A stretch of DNA of 64,000 nucleotides. Source: an uncultured bacterium. GTDB taxonomy: Bacteria; Bacteroidota; Bacteroidia; Chitinophagales; Chitinophagaceae. The stretch's first letter is position 1; every line of letters starts with the position of its first letter. The notes under the pieces are model-generated. The model ran no database searches. It worked only from the letters and a program-made list of their open reading frames with translations, and was not told the DNA's origin. Shown here one piece after another: positions 16,268 to 25,054 of the stretch. Where the stretch lies: NCBI GenBank assembly GCA_903826405.1, contig CAIKEH010000029.1:29412-93411 (forward strand), given 5' to 3'. Position numbers and translations under genes: made by a program.

Positions 16268-18907
16268 TTATTGCATTTGCGAACCTTCTTGCATGCCCTC
16301 CATTCCACTACGGACATTTTTACGCTTGAACAGGGAAACGTCGAATTTTCCGAATCTCCAGGCGAAATTGAGTCTGAATACCTGCCAATCCCTTCTGCGG
16401 GTAATGTCCTGAATGAAGAAATCCGAAACGGAATGAGTGCTGTATACTCGTGTTTTGAGTACATCATTCACACTGAGGGTCAGTGATGCACGTTTATCTT
16501 TCAGGAAATCCTTTCGTATGGCCAGATCCAGGCCATAATTTGGATTGATGTATCCCTGGGCGGTGGTTTGTACAAAGCCCCAGCCACCACCTCCCGGACC
16601 ACCTCCATTACCACCCATACCGCGCCCGCCACCACCACCACCACCTTGCGGTAGAATGGATTTGCTTCTATAATCACCACTCAGCTGGATAGAAATATTT
16701 TTCGGCAACTTGAAGTTGGCGTTGATCTTCCCGAAGAAACTCCAGATGTTGTTGTTCAGGTTTTCAGAAAGATTGGTTCCGTTGATACTTGAGTTATAGA
16801 AATTCAGGTTAGTGGTCAGGTCCAACCAACTCGCAACGGGGTCTTTAGCGGTCAATTCCAATCCATAAGCCTGACTGCTGTTCGCATTGACATAGGTGTT
16901 GATGATCACATCCCGTCCATTGACCGGGCTAGGCTCTTTGACCTGGAATCTGGTGATCAGGTTATTCGTGTGCTTATAATAAGCTGTGAACAAAAGAGAA
17001 TGACCCTTTTTGAAATTTTTATTATAAGACAGCTCGAATGAGTTGGTGAATTCAGGAACCAACCCTGGGTTGCCTCTGCTGATATTCAGAGAATCTGTAT
17101 AGTCCAAGAAAGGCATCAGTTGGAAGAAATTAGGGCGATTCACGCGTCGTGAATAACTGAATTGCAAGTCCTGGTCATCTGCCAATTTATAAGTGAGGAA
17201 GGTGCTGGGAAATACGCTGAAAGGGAACGAATTAGAAAAACTGGAATCATTGGTGAGCAATTTCCCGTCGTACTTGGAACTCTCGACACGAAGGCCTATC
17301 TGATAGGTGAATTTCTTTCCGATAACATTGGAATACGTTGAATAAGCCGCCAAAACCCTGTCCGTGTATTTATAGTTGGCATTGATGATGGCAACAGGAA
17401 TCAATTCGCCCGTTACAGGATCCTGATAGTAATTCAGATTCTCATTCTGGACATCTCGTATTGCTGCCCTAACTCCCGCCTCTATTTTGGACTTTTCAGA
17501 TAGCGGGTTCACAAAATCAACCTGGATCGTGTAATTCTGGTTATGTCCATTCCCGGATTGCTTTTGTCCGAACGGTTTACCATAAGGATTATGACTATTG
17601 TCGAAATATTGCGTAGAGAGATTGTTCTCATTCTTGTTTTTACTGGCATTATAGTTAAGATCCGCTGTCAATTCCATACCCGCCTTCGTGAAGAGTTTTT
17701 TGTATCCGATGGCCCCACCCATGTTCCGGAATTCACCATGACTCACTGTGGATCTCTCTGAATAATTGGTCCTGATTGTTCCCGTCATGGAATCGGTTGT
17801 CGTCTTCAGGATATCGTCATTATTGAATACACCCTGAACGTAATTCCCTGAGATGGTCAACGTATTCCGGTTATTTATGAAATAATCCATTCCTGCCCTT
17901 CCGAATGCGAAGAATCCGGTATTGATGGGGTGACTTGTCTGAAATACGTAGGAATTAGGGGAAACATCAGTATTCTGTCTGTTGCTTTCATTGTCCCCGA
18001 TCGATTTACGTTGATTGATCATACCACTGATGAAAAAATTGACCTTATTCTGCTTTACGTTGACATCGCCTCCGCCATTGAACCTGCCTCTGGAATCTAC
18101 ACCAGCTCGCAGATTCCCATTATAACCTGCCTTCCGGTTCTTTTTGAGAACGATGTTCAGGATACCTGCGGTACCCCCTGAAGCATCGAATTTAGCAGAG
18201 GGATTCGTGATGATCTCGACACTTGCGATCGCATCAGAGGGTATCTGATCCAGGGTCAGGGTAGTGGGGCGACCATCAACAAAAATAGTTGGGGAGGCAT
18301 TCCTTAGTGTAACGTTTCCATCTATATCCACATTTACTCCCGGAATGTTTCTCATCAGTTCTGTGGCTGTCTGACCCGTGGAAACAAGGCTCTTTTCCAC
18401 ATTGAATATCCTGCGGTCAACGCCCATTTGCATGAAGGGTTTGGTACCCGTGATCGTCACCTCCTCAAGTTCTTTGCTATCCACTTGGAGTTTGATGTTC
18501 CCAAGATCCTTGTCCACATTGTTCATCATCTGGCTGAAATCGCCTCCCATCTTCATGTCGAACTTGACCGGACGTTCGATCAGTTTGTATCCTATCGCGG
18601 AGATCTTGATCCGAAAATTGCCCATCACGGGGAGTCCTTCGATATTGAAATCGCCATTCGCCTTGGTCAATTGACCCCCTATGACATAGTCTTTACGTTT
18701 CTTGGTAACGGTATCAAATCTATTCTGGATCAATTGCACCGAGGCTGCATCCACCGCTTTCCCGCTGATGCTATCTACGATCTTGCCATAAAACCGTCCC
18801 ATGTTCATATTCTGCATACCCTGCCCACCACGGTTTCCACCTACCGGCACCTGAGCCATTACAGAAATAGAAAAAAAGACCAAAAACATCATCAATCCCT
18901 GCCTCAT
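16268..18907 (-). CDS. TonB-dependent-receptor-like outer-membrane beta-barrel protein
   Basis: 879 aa with a signal peptide (ending near VMAQ), a carboxypeptidase-like regulatory domain (RFYGKIVDSISGKAVDAASV, about 38-135), a plug domain (about 150-255, with VDGRPTTLTLDQIPSDAIASVEIITNPSAKFDASG) and a 22-strand-type barrel. This matches the OMP_b-brl_3 family of Bacteroidota; the ligand is unknown and no SusD partner is nearby. Two glycine/methionine-rich stretches stand out: residues 22-37 after the signal, and about 753-778 in the barrel, where glycine dominates and the DNA is a near-perfect GGT tract. It stands alone; convergent to pcm. Confidence 0.88.
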   Translation of the reverse strand: MRQGLMMFLVFFSISVMAQVPVGGNRGGQGMQNMNMGRFYGKIVDSISGKAVDAASVQLIQNRFDTVTKKRKDYVIGGQLTKANGDFNIEGLPVMGNFRIKISAIGYKLIERPVKFDMKMGGDFSQMMNNVDKDLGNIKLQVDSKELEEVTITGTKPFMQMGVDRRIFNVEKSLVSTGQTATELMRNIPGVNVDIDGNVTLRNASPTIFVDGRPTTLTLDQIPSDAIASVEIITNPSAKFDASGGTAGILNIVLKKNRKAGYNGNLRAGVDSRGRFNGGGDVNVKQNKVNFFISGMINQRKSIGDNESNRQNTDVSPNSYVFQTSHPINTGFFAFGRAGMDYFINNRNTLTISGNYVQGVFNNDDILKTTTDSMTGTIRTNYSERSTVSHGEFRNMGGAIGYKKLFTKAGMELTADLNYNASKNKNENNLSTQYFDNSHNPYGKPFGQKQSGNGHNQNYTIQVDFVNPLSEKSKIEAGVRAAIRDVQNENLNYYQDPVTGELIPVAIINANYKYTDRVLAAYSTYSNVIGKKFTYQIGLRVESSKYDGKLLTNDSSFSNSFPFSVFPSTFLTYKLADDQDLQFSYSRRVNRPNFFQLMPFLDYTDSLNISRGNPGLVPEFTNSFELSYNKNFKKGHSLLFTAYYKHTNNLITRFQVKEPSPVNGRDVIINTYVNANSSQAYGLELTAKDPVASWLDLTTNLNFYNSSINGTNLSENLNNNIWSFFGKINANFKLPKNISIQLSGDYRSKSILPQGGGGGGGRGMGGNGGGPGGGGWGFVQTTAQGYINPNYGLDLAIRKDFLKDKRASLTLSVNDVLKTRVYSTHSVSDFFIQDITRRRDWQVFRLNFAWRFGKFDVSLFKRKNVRSGMEGMQEGSQMQ

Positions 18908-19172
18908 GCTTTGAAAAATTTCATATTAGACGTGAATCTAGGTCGAAAACCTTCGCTTCCAATAGATTAAATGTTCAAATGGCAATTTATAACGATGAAA
19001 GGCCCGGTGATCTGATTCTTTGCCTGAATTCTTGATCGAATTATCCCTTTGAAAAAAAATGACCCGGCTATATATCCTGATCAAATCATATTCAACAGGT
19101 TGAAAGCCACAAATCTGATTTTGCACGTGAATGCGGAATTCCTATTTTTGCAATCCGCCCAAAAGGCGATAC

Positions 19173-19250
19173 GGAGGGTGTAGCTCAGTAGGTTAGAGCG
19201 ACAGTTTGTGGCACTGTAGGTCGTGGGTTCGAAACCCATCATTCTCCCCA
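19173..19250 (+). tRNA. tRNA-His (anticodon GTG)
   Basis: Complete cloverleaf with an anticodon stem ACAGT/ACTGT around TTGTGGC (anticodon GTG) and T-arm GTGGG/CCCAT. The tRNA-His hallmark, an extra G at -1 (19173) facing C73 (19247), is encoded. The 3' CCA (19248-19250) is also encoded, unlike in tRNA-Gly at 1233. Confidence 0.97.
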
Positions 19251-19276
19251 AAACTCCCTCTTGGGAGTTTTTTTTT
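19251..19276 (+). terminator. Terminator of tRNA-His
   Basis: AAACTCCC-TCTT-GGGAGTTT followed by a long T-run, starting right at the encoded CCA end. Confidence 0.88.
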
Positions 19277-19349
19277 GCCGATCCCCCTTCTTAACATTTC
19301 CTTGAGCTAAATGATTGAATATCCGACAACAAAGGCAATCTTTTTCCGT

Positions 19350-19357
19350 TAATTTTG
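19350..19357 (+). promoter_or_regulatory. Candidate -7 element of the S41 peptidase gene
   Basis: TAATTTTG matches TAnnTTTG and ends only three bases before the ATG at 19361, which would give a leaderless transcript. Confidence 0.38.
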
Positions 19358-19360
19358 ATC

Positions 19361-21505
19361 ATGAACGAAAAAGTGATAAAATTTATGTTCTCCAAAAGAT
19401 CCCTTCCGTTTCTGGCAGTATTGTTGATCGCAGGAATCCTGTTCGCTTTCCGTAGCAATGGGAGCAGCAACCCCCCGGACAAATACGAAAAAATTCTCCA
19501 ACAGGTTACAGAGATGCTGGAGGATGCCCATTATAGTCCCAAAAAGGTTGATGATGCCTTCTCCAAGAATATTTTCAAAAAATATCTTGCCGCACTTGAT
19601 CAGGACAAGAACCTATTCCTGCAAACCGATATCAATGAATTCCGCAAGCAAGAAACCCATATAGACGACGAAATGCATGGTGCATCCATGGTTTTCTTCC
19701 CCATGGTGAACAGCACTTTCACAAAGCGGATCGAGGAAGCCTCCAAATATTACAAGGACATACTTGCCGTGCCTTTCAATTTCACGATCGAAGAAAATGT
19801 GACCGTGGATCCTGAGAAACTGAATTACCCTTCGAATGAAGCTGCCCGCAAGGAAGCATGGCGAAAAAGATTGAAATACCTGTGCCTGGAAAGATATGCC
19901 GATCTACAGGAAGCCCGTGAACAGAACAAAAAGACACCCGGTTTCACCATAAAAACCGATGCAGAACTGGAAAAAGAAGCGCGTGAGAAAGTGTCCAAGA
20001 TCATGGACAGGAATTTCGAAAAACTGAAAAACAAATTCACGGAGGAGGAACGGTTCAACCTGCTGGTCAATACCATAACCACTACCATGGATCCACACAC
20101 CGCTTTTTTCCCACCAGTGGAAAAAAGATATTTCGACGAGCAGATGAGTGGAAGGTTTTTTGGAATTGGCGCCTCCCTTAGGTCAGAGGATGGGGGCATC
20201 AAGATCGCCACTCTCATGAGCGGAGGACCTGCGATCAAATCTCAGAAAGTTCAAGTTGGGGATATGATCATGAAAGTGGGTCAGGGTAACGAAGAGCCAG
20301 TAGACCTCACAGGCTTCGAGACCGAAGAAGCTGTAAAACTCATCCGGGGAAAGAAAAATACCGAAGTCAAACTCACACTTAAAAAAATTGACGGTACGGT
20401 GAAATTGATCTCCCTGATCCGGGATGAGATTGTGCTTGATGAAACTTTTGCCCGTAGTGCGATCATCAATCAGGATACCAAAAAGATCGGATATATATAT
20501 CTTCCTGAATTCTACGCAGATTGGGAAAGACCGAACGGAGCCCGTTGTGCACAGGATGTGGCCCGGGAGATTCTAAAATTGAAGGAGCAACAGGTGGATG
20601 GCATCATCATGGATCTCCGAAACAATGGAGGTGGATCCCTATACGACGTCGTTCAGATGGCAGGCTTTTTCATCACTGAAGGTCCCATTGTACAGGTCAA
20701 GGATAGGGATGGCAACCCCAATATCCTCAGGGATCGGGACAGAGGTGTACTCTACGATGGCCCACTGGCGGTGATGGTGAATGAATTCAGCGCTTCCGCA
20801 TCCGAGATATTCGCAGCGGCCATACAGGATTATCATCGCGGCATCATAATAGGCAGTTCCTCCACTTATGGAAAGGGTACGGTACAACGGAATATAGGAT
20901 TGGAAAAAGAAGCCAGTATTTCCTCCAACTCTTCCCCTGAATTGGGAACGGTAAAACTCACCTTGCAGAAATTCTATCGAATTAACGGTGGCTCTACTCA
21001 ACTTCGGGGGGTATCACCCGACATAGTGATACCGGATCAACTGGAATACCTCAAATACAGGGAAAAAGACAATCCTGATGCCCTTCCTTGGGATGAGATA
21101 CCCAAAGCGAATTTCAACACCTTCCTGCCTCAATACGATCTGAATGCGGTCAAATCAGCAAGCAAGGATAGGATCAAAACAGATCCTTATTTCACAGCAG
21201 TAAAAAGCAGTTCAGAATGGCTCGAAAAGATCAACGACAAGGAATATTCGCTCAGCCTTGCGAAATTCCGTGATGAACAGAAAAGAGTGAGATCCACCGT
21301 GAAACAACTGGATACCCTCAACAAGGGCAGTAAAGAGCTTACCGTGGCCATGCTTGGCGTCGATGAACAGAAAATGATTGGCGACAACGATAAATTAGAT
21401 AGAAGGAAGCAATGGACCAAGAATCTCGCCAAAGACGCCTACTTATCAGAAACCGTCAAAGTGGTAGGTGACATGATCCGACTGGGTTCTGTGGCCAAGA
21501 AATAA
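19361..21505 (+). CDS. prc: Carboxy-terminal processing peptidase (Tsp/Prc type, S41)
   Basis: 714 aa from the ATG at 19361 (a TTG two codons earlier is in frame). A membrane anchor or signal lies at about 15-30. The order is an N-terminal helical domain, a PDZ domain (about 240-330, FGIGASLRSEDGGIKIATLMSGGPA), the S41 core and a C-terminal DUF3340-like helical domain, as in E. coli Tsp. By alignment the catalytic serine is Ser479 in FSASASE and the lysine is Lys505 in TYGKGTVQ. Such enzymes trim C-termini of periplasmic proteins and degrade tagged ones. It is followed by a strong terminator, so it is likely monocistronic. Confidence 0.94.
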   Translation: MNEKVIKFMFSKRSLPFLAVLLIAGILFAFRSNGSSNPPDKYEKILQQVTEMLEDAHYSPKKVDDAFSKNIFKKYLAALDQDKNLFLQTDINEFRKQETHIDDEMHGASMVFFPMVNSTFTKRIEEASKYYKDILAVPFNFTIEENVTVDPEKLNYPSNEAARKEAWRKRLKYLCLERYADLQEAREQNKKTPGFTIKTDAELEKEAREKVSKIMDRNFEKLKNKFTEEERFNLLVNTITTTMDPHTAFFPPVEKRYFDEQMSGRFFGIGASLRSEDGGIKIATLMSGGPAIKSQKVQVGDMIMKVGQGNEEPVDLTGFETEEAVKLIRGKKNTEVKLTLKKIDGTVKLISLIRDEIVLDETFARSAIINQDTKKIGYIYLPEFYADWERPNGARCAQDVAREILKLKEQQVDGIIMDLRNNGGGSLYDVVQMAGFFITEGPIVQVKDRDGNPNILRDRDRGVLYDGPLAVMVNEFSASASEIFAAAIQDYHRGIIIGSSSTYGKGTVQRNIGLEKEASISSNSSPELGTVKLTLQKFYRINGGSTQLRGVSPDIVIPDQLEYLKYREKDNPDALPWDEIPKANFNTFLPQYDLNAVKSASKDRIKTDPYFTAVKSSSEWLEKINDKEYSLSLAKFRDEQKRVRSTVKQLDTLNKGSKELTVAMLGVDEQKMIGDNDKLDRRKQWTKNLAKDAYLSETVKVVGDMIRLGSVAKK

Positions 21506-21524
21506 AACGTCCCTTAACGAATTT

Positions 21525-21552
21525 AAGCTGCCTTTTCAGGCAGCTTTTTTTT
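21525..21552 (+). terminator. Terminator after the S41 peptidase gene
   Basis: Stem AAGCTGCC/GGCAGCTT with a six-base loop, followed by a run of T. Confidence 0.9.
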
Positions 21553-21583
21553 ATACTTTTAGATATACTCTAAATCACTTTAC

Positions 21584-24403
21584 ATGAGAATCACTACAAG
21601 TAGCTTTGTTTTTTCTTTTTTATTCATCATTTGCAATCTTCATACCCATTCCCAGTACCGCTCAAGTGACTTACTGCCCATTGACCCCGCTGTGAAAATC
21701 GGACGATTGCCCAATGGCCTAACTTACTATATCCGCTATAACAAGAAGCCTGAGAAAAAAGTACAACTACGCTTGGTCATCAATGCGGGTTCCATTCTGG
21801 AAGATGCTGATCAGCAAGGACTTGCCCATTTCATGGAACATATGAATTTCAATGGTTCCACACATTTCCCCAAAAACGAGTTGGTCAATTACCTGCAATC
21901 CATCGGAGTTGAATTCGGCGCTGACCTGAATGCTTTCACCAGCTTTGATGAAACGGTATACATCCTGCCCGTGCCTACTGACGATCCGACAAAAGTGGAT
22001 AAGGCCTTTACCGTTCTCGAAGATTGGGCGGGAAGAGCTACTCTGGAAACTTCAGAGATCGAAAAGGAAAGGGGAGTGGTGCTGGAAGAATCCAGATTAG
22101 GCAAAGGTGCTGCTGAACGCATGAGGAAGAAATATTTTCCGGTCATACTGAATGGTTCCAAATATGCCGACAGATCGCCAATCGGCAAGGATTCGATACT
22201 GAAAACCTTCCAGCCAGAGGCTCTGAGAAGGTTCTACAGGGATTGGTACCGACCCAACCTGATGGCAGTGATCGTTGTTGGTGATCTGGACCCCAAAGAA
22301 GCAGAAAAACAGATCATCAACCATTTCAGCGCTTTCAAGAACCCATCCAAAGAGAGAACAAGACCAGCTATAACACCAATTGCTATTCGCAAAAAAAATG
22401 ATGCCCTGGTTCTAACTGATAAAGAGCAAACTCAATCTGTCCTGCAGGTCATCAATAGCATCGGAAAAGCAGACCAAATGAACAATTGGGGGGATTATCG
22501 CAAATCAATCATAGAAGGCCTGATCTCGAACATGTCTTCCCAACGTTACCAGGAACTCACACAGCAACCCGAACCTCCATTTATTTTTGCCGGATCAGGT
22601 TCGGGTGAATTTTTAAGAGGATATAAGTCCAATAGTTCTTTCGCCTTGCTGGGTAAGAAACCTGTTAGTGACGCCATACAATCCATCGTGTCTACTGACG
22701 GCTCGATAAGGAAATACGGTTTCCTGCAAAGCGAACTGGACAGGGCCAAAGTATCCTTGTTGAATGAAACCGAAAAAACATTCCTTGATAAGGACAAAAC
22801 CGAATCTGCAAAGTATGTGGATGCTTATGTCGCCCATTTCCTGAATAAGCGACCAACAATTGGCATCGAGAACCGAAATCAATACCTCAAAAAAGAGATC
22901 CCGGGAATCAGTCTTGCCGAAGTGAATGCAGTAGCTGCAAAATCTTCATCGACACAAGGAAGTTTCGCCCTCATAATGGCCCCGGATAAAAATGCAGCTT
23001 CATTACCGACCGGGGCACAGTTGCAATCTCAACTTTCTGCAGCGAATCAGTTGCCCCTGATCGCCTACCAGGAAAAGAAGGTGAATTCCAAACTCGTTGA
23101 TCCCTTGCCCAAATCGGGTTCAATAAGCACGGAAAATACGGATCCCGCTCTGGGTAAGACAGAACTGACACTGAGCAATGGGGTCACCATTACCTTGAAG
23201 CCAACGGATTTCAAAAACGATGAGATCCTCATGGATGCATGGAGGCATGGGGGGTACCGTGCCGTTCAGTTGGAACAAAAATTGCAGGCACAAATGTCCG
23301 CTCAGCTCATCAATGCCATGGGGGTGAAAGATTTATCGCCCTTGGATCTCGAGAAATCGCTCGCGGGCAAGACCGTGAGCGTTACCCCGTATATCAATGC
23401 TCTGGAAGAAGGAATTCAGGGGGAGAGCAGCGTCAAGGATATGGAGACTTTATTCCAATTGATTTATATCTATTTCACGGAACCAAGAAAGGATGAGAAG
23501 TTATTCTTGTCCACGATCAATCGTCAGAAAAGCATGACCGCAAACATGAAGGCAAGTCCATTCACCTACTTCAGAGATACTCTATCCACTGTGATCTACC
23601 AGAACAATCCATGGACCGACAAACTGATGGGCCCTGAGGATTTCGATAAAATAAATCTCGAACAAACCTTTGCACAGTACAAGCGTATTTACGGCAATGC
23701 TGATGGCATGCATTTCACATTTGTCGGGAATTTCGATGTGAACAAGATCAAGCCACTGCTGCTTCAATATCTCGGCAGCCTCCCATCCCAAAAAACCGAT
23801 AGGAGATCGACTGATGTAGGTCTTCGACCGGTGAGAGGTCAACGGGAAGTGCAGGTCAGAAAAGGAGCAGACCAAAAAAGTCTGGTGAATATCTTGTTTA
23901 CAGGTGAGTCACCCTATTCGATGAACGAGGAATTGAAATTGAATGCCCTGATCGAGGTGATGAACATAAAAATCATTGAAAAACTCCGGGAACAAATGAG
24001 CGGTATCTATGGAGGAGGGATGAATGGCTCACTGAGCAAAAGACCCTATTCGTCATACAGCATCAGTGCCGTATTTCCCTGTGGGCCGGAAAATGTGGAC
24101 ACACTCACTCAGGCCTTGTTTCAGATCATTGAGCAGGTGAGAAAGTTTGGATGCGAAGAAAAAGACCTGGCCAAGGTCAAGGAAACGTGGAAAAAACAAT
24201 ATGAAGATCAGGTCAAAACGAACAACTATTGGTTGGAAAGTCTGTCCACTGGCTGGATCAACAACGAGGACCCACATATTCTGGACCGCATGGAAGCTGT
24301 GAACCGGTTGACTACAGCAGACATTCGGAACGCAGCTCTAAAATACCTTGACCCGGAAAACAGGATCAGGGCAGTGCTCTACCCCGACGTAATCAAAAAA
24401 TGA
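21584..24403 (+). CDS. M16-family zinc metallopeptidase, double-length (pitrilysin-like)
   Basis: 939 aa with a signal peptide (about 1-23). The protein holds four M16 domains on one chain. The N-terminal half is active: His82-Phe-Met-Glu85-His86 in GLAHFMEHMNFNGS, and a distal Glu in the SEIEKERGVVLEES helix. The C-terminal half (from about 520) lacks the motif. The likely place is the periplasm, and likely substrates are peptides released by other peptidases. It sits between the S41 and S8 peptidase genes but has its own flanking terminator upstream. Confidence 0.93.
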   Translation: MRITTSSFVFSFLFIICNLHTHSQYRSSDLLPIDPAVKIGRLPNGLTYYIRYNKKPEKKVQLRLVINAGSILEDADQQGLAHFMEHMNFNGSTHFPKNELVNYLQSIGVEFGADLNAFTSFDETVYILPVPTDDPTKVDKAFTVLEDWAGRATLETSEIEKERGVVLEESRLGKGAAERMRKKYFPVILNGSKYADRSPIGKDSILKTFQPEALRRFYRDWYRPNLMAVIVVGDLDPKEAEKQIINHFSAFKNPSKERTRPAITPIAIRKKNDALVLTDKEQTQSVLQVINSIGKADQMNNWGDYRKSIIEGLISNMSSQRYQELTQQPEPPFIFAGSGSGEFLRGYKSNSSFALLGKKPVSDAIQSIVSTDGSIRKYGFLQSELDRAKVSLLNETEKTFLDKDKTESAKYVDAYVAHFLNKRPTIGIENRNQYLKKEIPGISLAEVNAVAAKSSSTQGSFALIMAPDKNAASLPTGAQLQSQLSAANQLPLIAYQEKKVNSKLVDPLPKSGSISTENTDPALGKTELTLSNGVTITLKPTDFKNDEILMDAWRHGGYRAVQLEQKLQAQMSAQLINAMGVKDLSPLDLEKSLAGKTVSVTPYINALEEGIQGESSVKDMETLFQLIYIYFTEPRKDEKLFLSTINRQKSMTANMKASPFTYFRDTLSTVIYQNNPWTDKLMGPEDFDKINLEQTFAQYKRIYGNADGMHFTFVGNFDVNKIKPLLLQYLGSLPSQKTDRRSTDVGLRPVRGQREVQVRKGADQKSLVNILFTGESPYSMNEELKLNALIEVMNIKIIEKLREQMSGIYGGGMNGSLSKRPYSSYSISAVFPCGPENVDTLTQALFQIIEQVRKFGCEEKDLAKVKETWKKQYEDQVKTNNYWLESLSTGWINNEDPHILDRMEAVNRLTTADIRNAALKYLDPENRIRAVLYPDVIKK

Positions 24404-24476
24404 ATCTGCTGAGGAATACTGAAATTACGAATTCCAAAAGTTGGAAAACCTTGGTGTTCCTTCTAAAAAAGTGGAT

Positions 24477-24992
24477 TCAGGATACGCCATATCTATCTTG
24501 GAGGATCTTCCAATGGTGCCTCCAATGACCGATCAGTACATACCCGATACTATTGACCAGTATGTAATAGCCATTGGTGGAGCCGCTTTTACGCAACTCA
24601 TCGTCTGTGAAGTTATTGAAGAGATGGGTTGTTGCCTGACGCAAAATGAGCATTTCGTCGCAAAGATCATTGACATGCCTTTTTGAAACATCAACTGAAG
24701 TTGAATAGGCATTCTCATCGAAACCGGGAAGGTCCTTTTTCTCCCCACGAGCGATGCACATGGCCCGATATGCAAATACCCGTTCAGAATCGATGGCATG
24801 TTGAAGCACTTGCTTCACTGTCCATTTTCCCTCTGCATAGGACAAGTCTCCATGAGATGAATTCAACGTATACAGATCCCTCTGCAATTCCTGTAGACTG
24901 TGCAAAATGGCAGCTCTGATCTCGTTTTCCTGGACAAGATCTATATAATTGGCCTGGTACTCCAAATATTCACCCGGTAATGGTCTAGGCAT
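24477..24992 (-). CDS. DinB-family putative metal-dependent enzyme
   Basis: 171 aa four-helix-bundle protein. Metal-ligand histidines appear in VLQHAIDSERVFAYRA and GHWRHHWKILQDRY. This subgroup (DinB_2) is common in Bacteroidota and its substrate is unknown. It differs clearly in sequence from the DinB protein at 9257-9748, so this is not a local duplication. It converges with the M16 gene and lies downstream of the S8 gene, separated from it by a terminator. Confidence 0.86.
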   Translation of the reverse strand: MPRPLPGEYLEYQANYIDLVQENEIRAAILHSLQELQRDLYTLNSSHGDLSYAEGKWTVKQVLQHAIDSERVFAYRAMCIARGEKKDLPGFDENAYSTSVDVSKRHVNDLCDEMLILRQATTHLFNNFTDDELRKSGSTNGYYILVNSIGYVLIGHWRHHWKILQDRYGVS

Positions 24993-25003
24993 TTTTTCAA
25001 CTA

Positions 25004-25035
25004 AAATAAAAAAAAGCGCTGGTTTCAGCGCTTTT
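25004..25035 (-). terminator. Terminator of the S8 peptidase gene
   Basis: On the minus strand a hairpin AAAAGCGCTG-AAAC-CAGCGCTTTT is followed by a run of T, 19 bases past the stop of the serine peptidase. Confidence 0.9.
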
Positions 25036-25054
25036 CATTTCATCATCAATATCA

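Noticed and set aside
16560..16650. Repeat tract considered as a CRISPR or VNTR array
   Set aside because: The repeats are in-frame glycine codons without spacers; part of the receptor gene.
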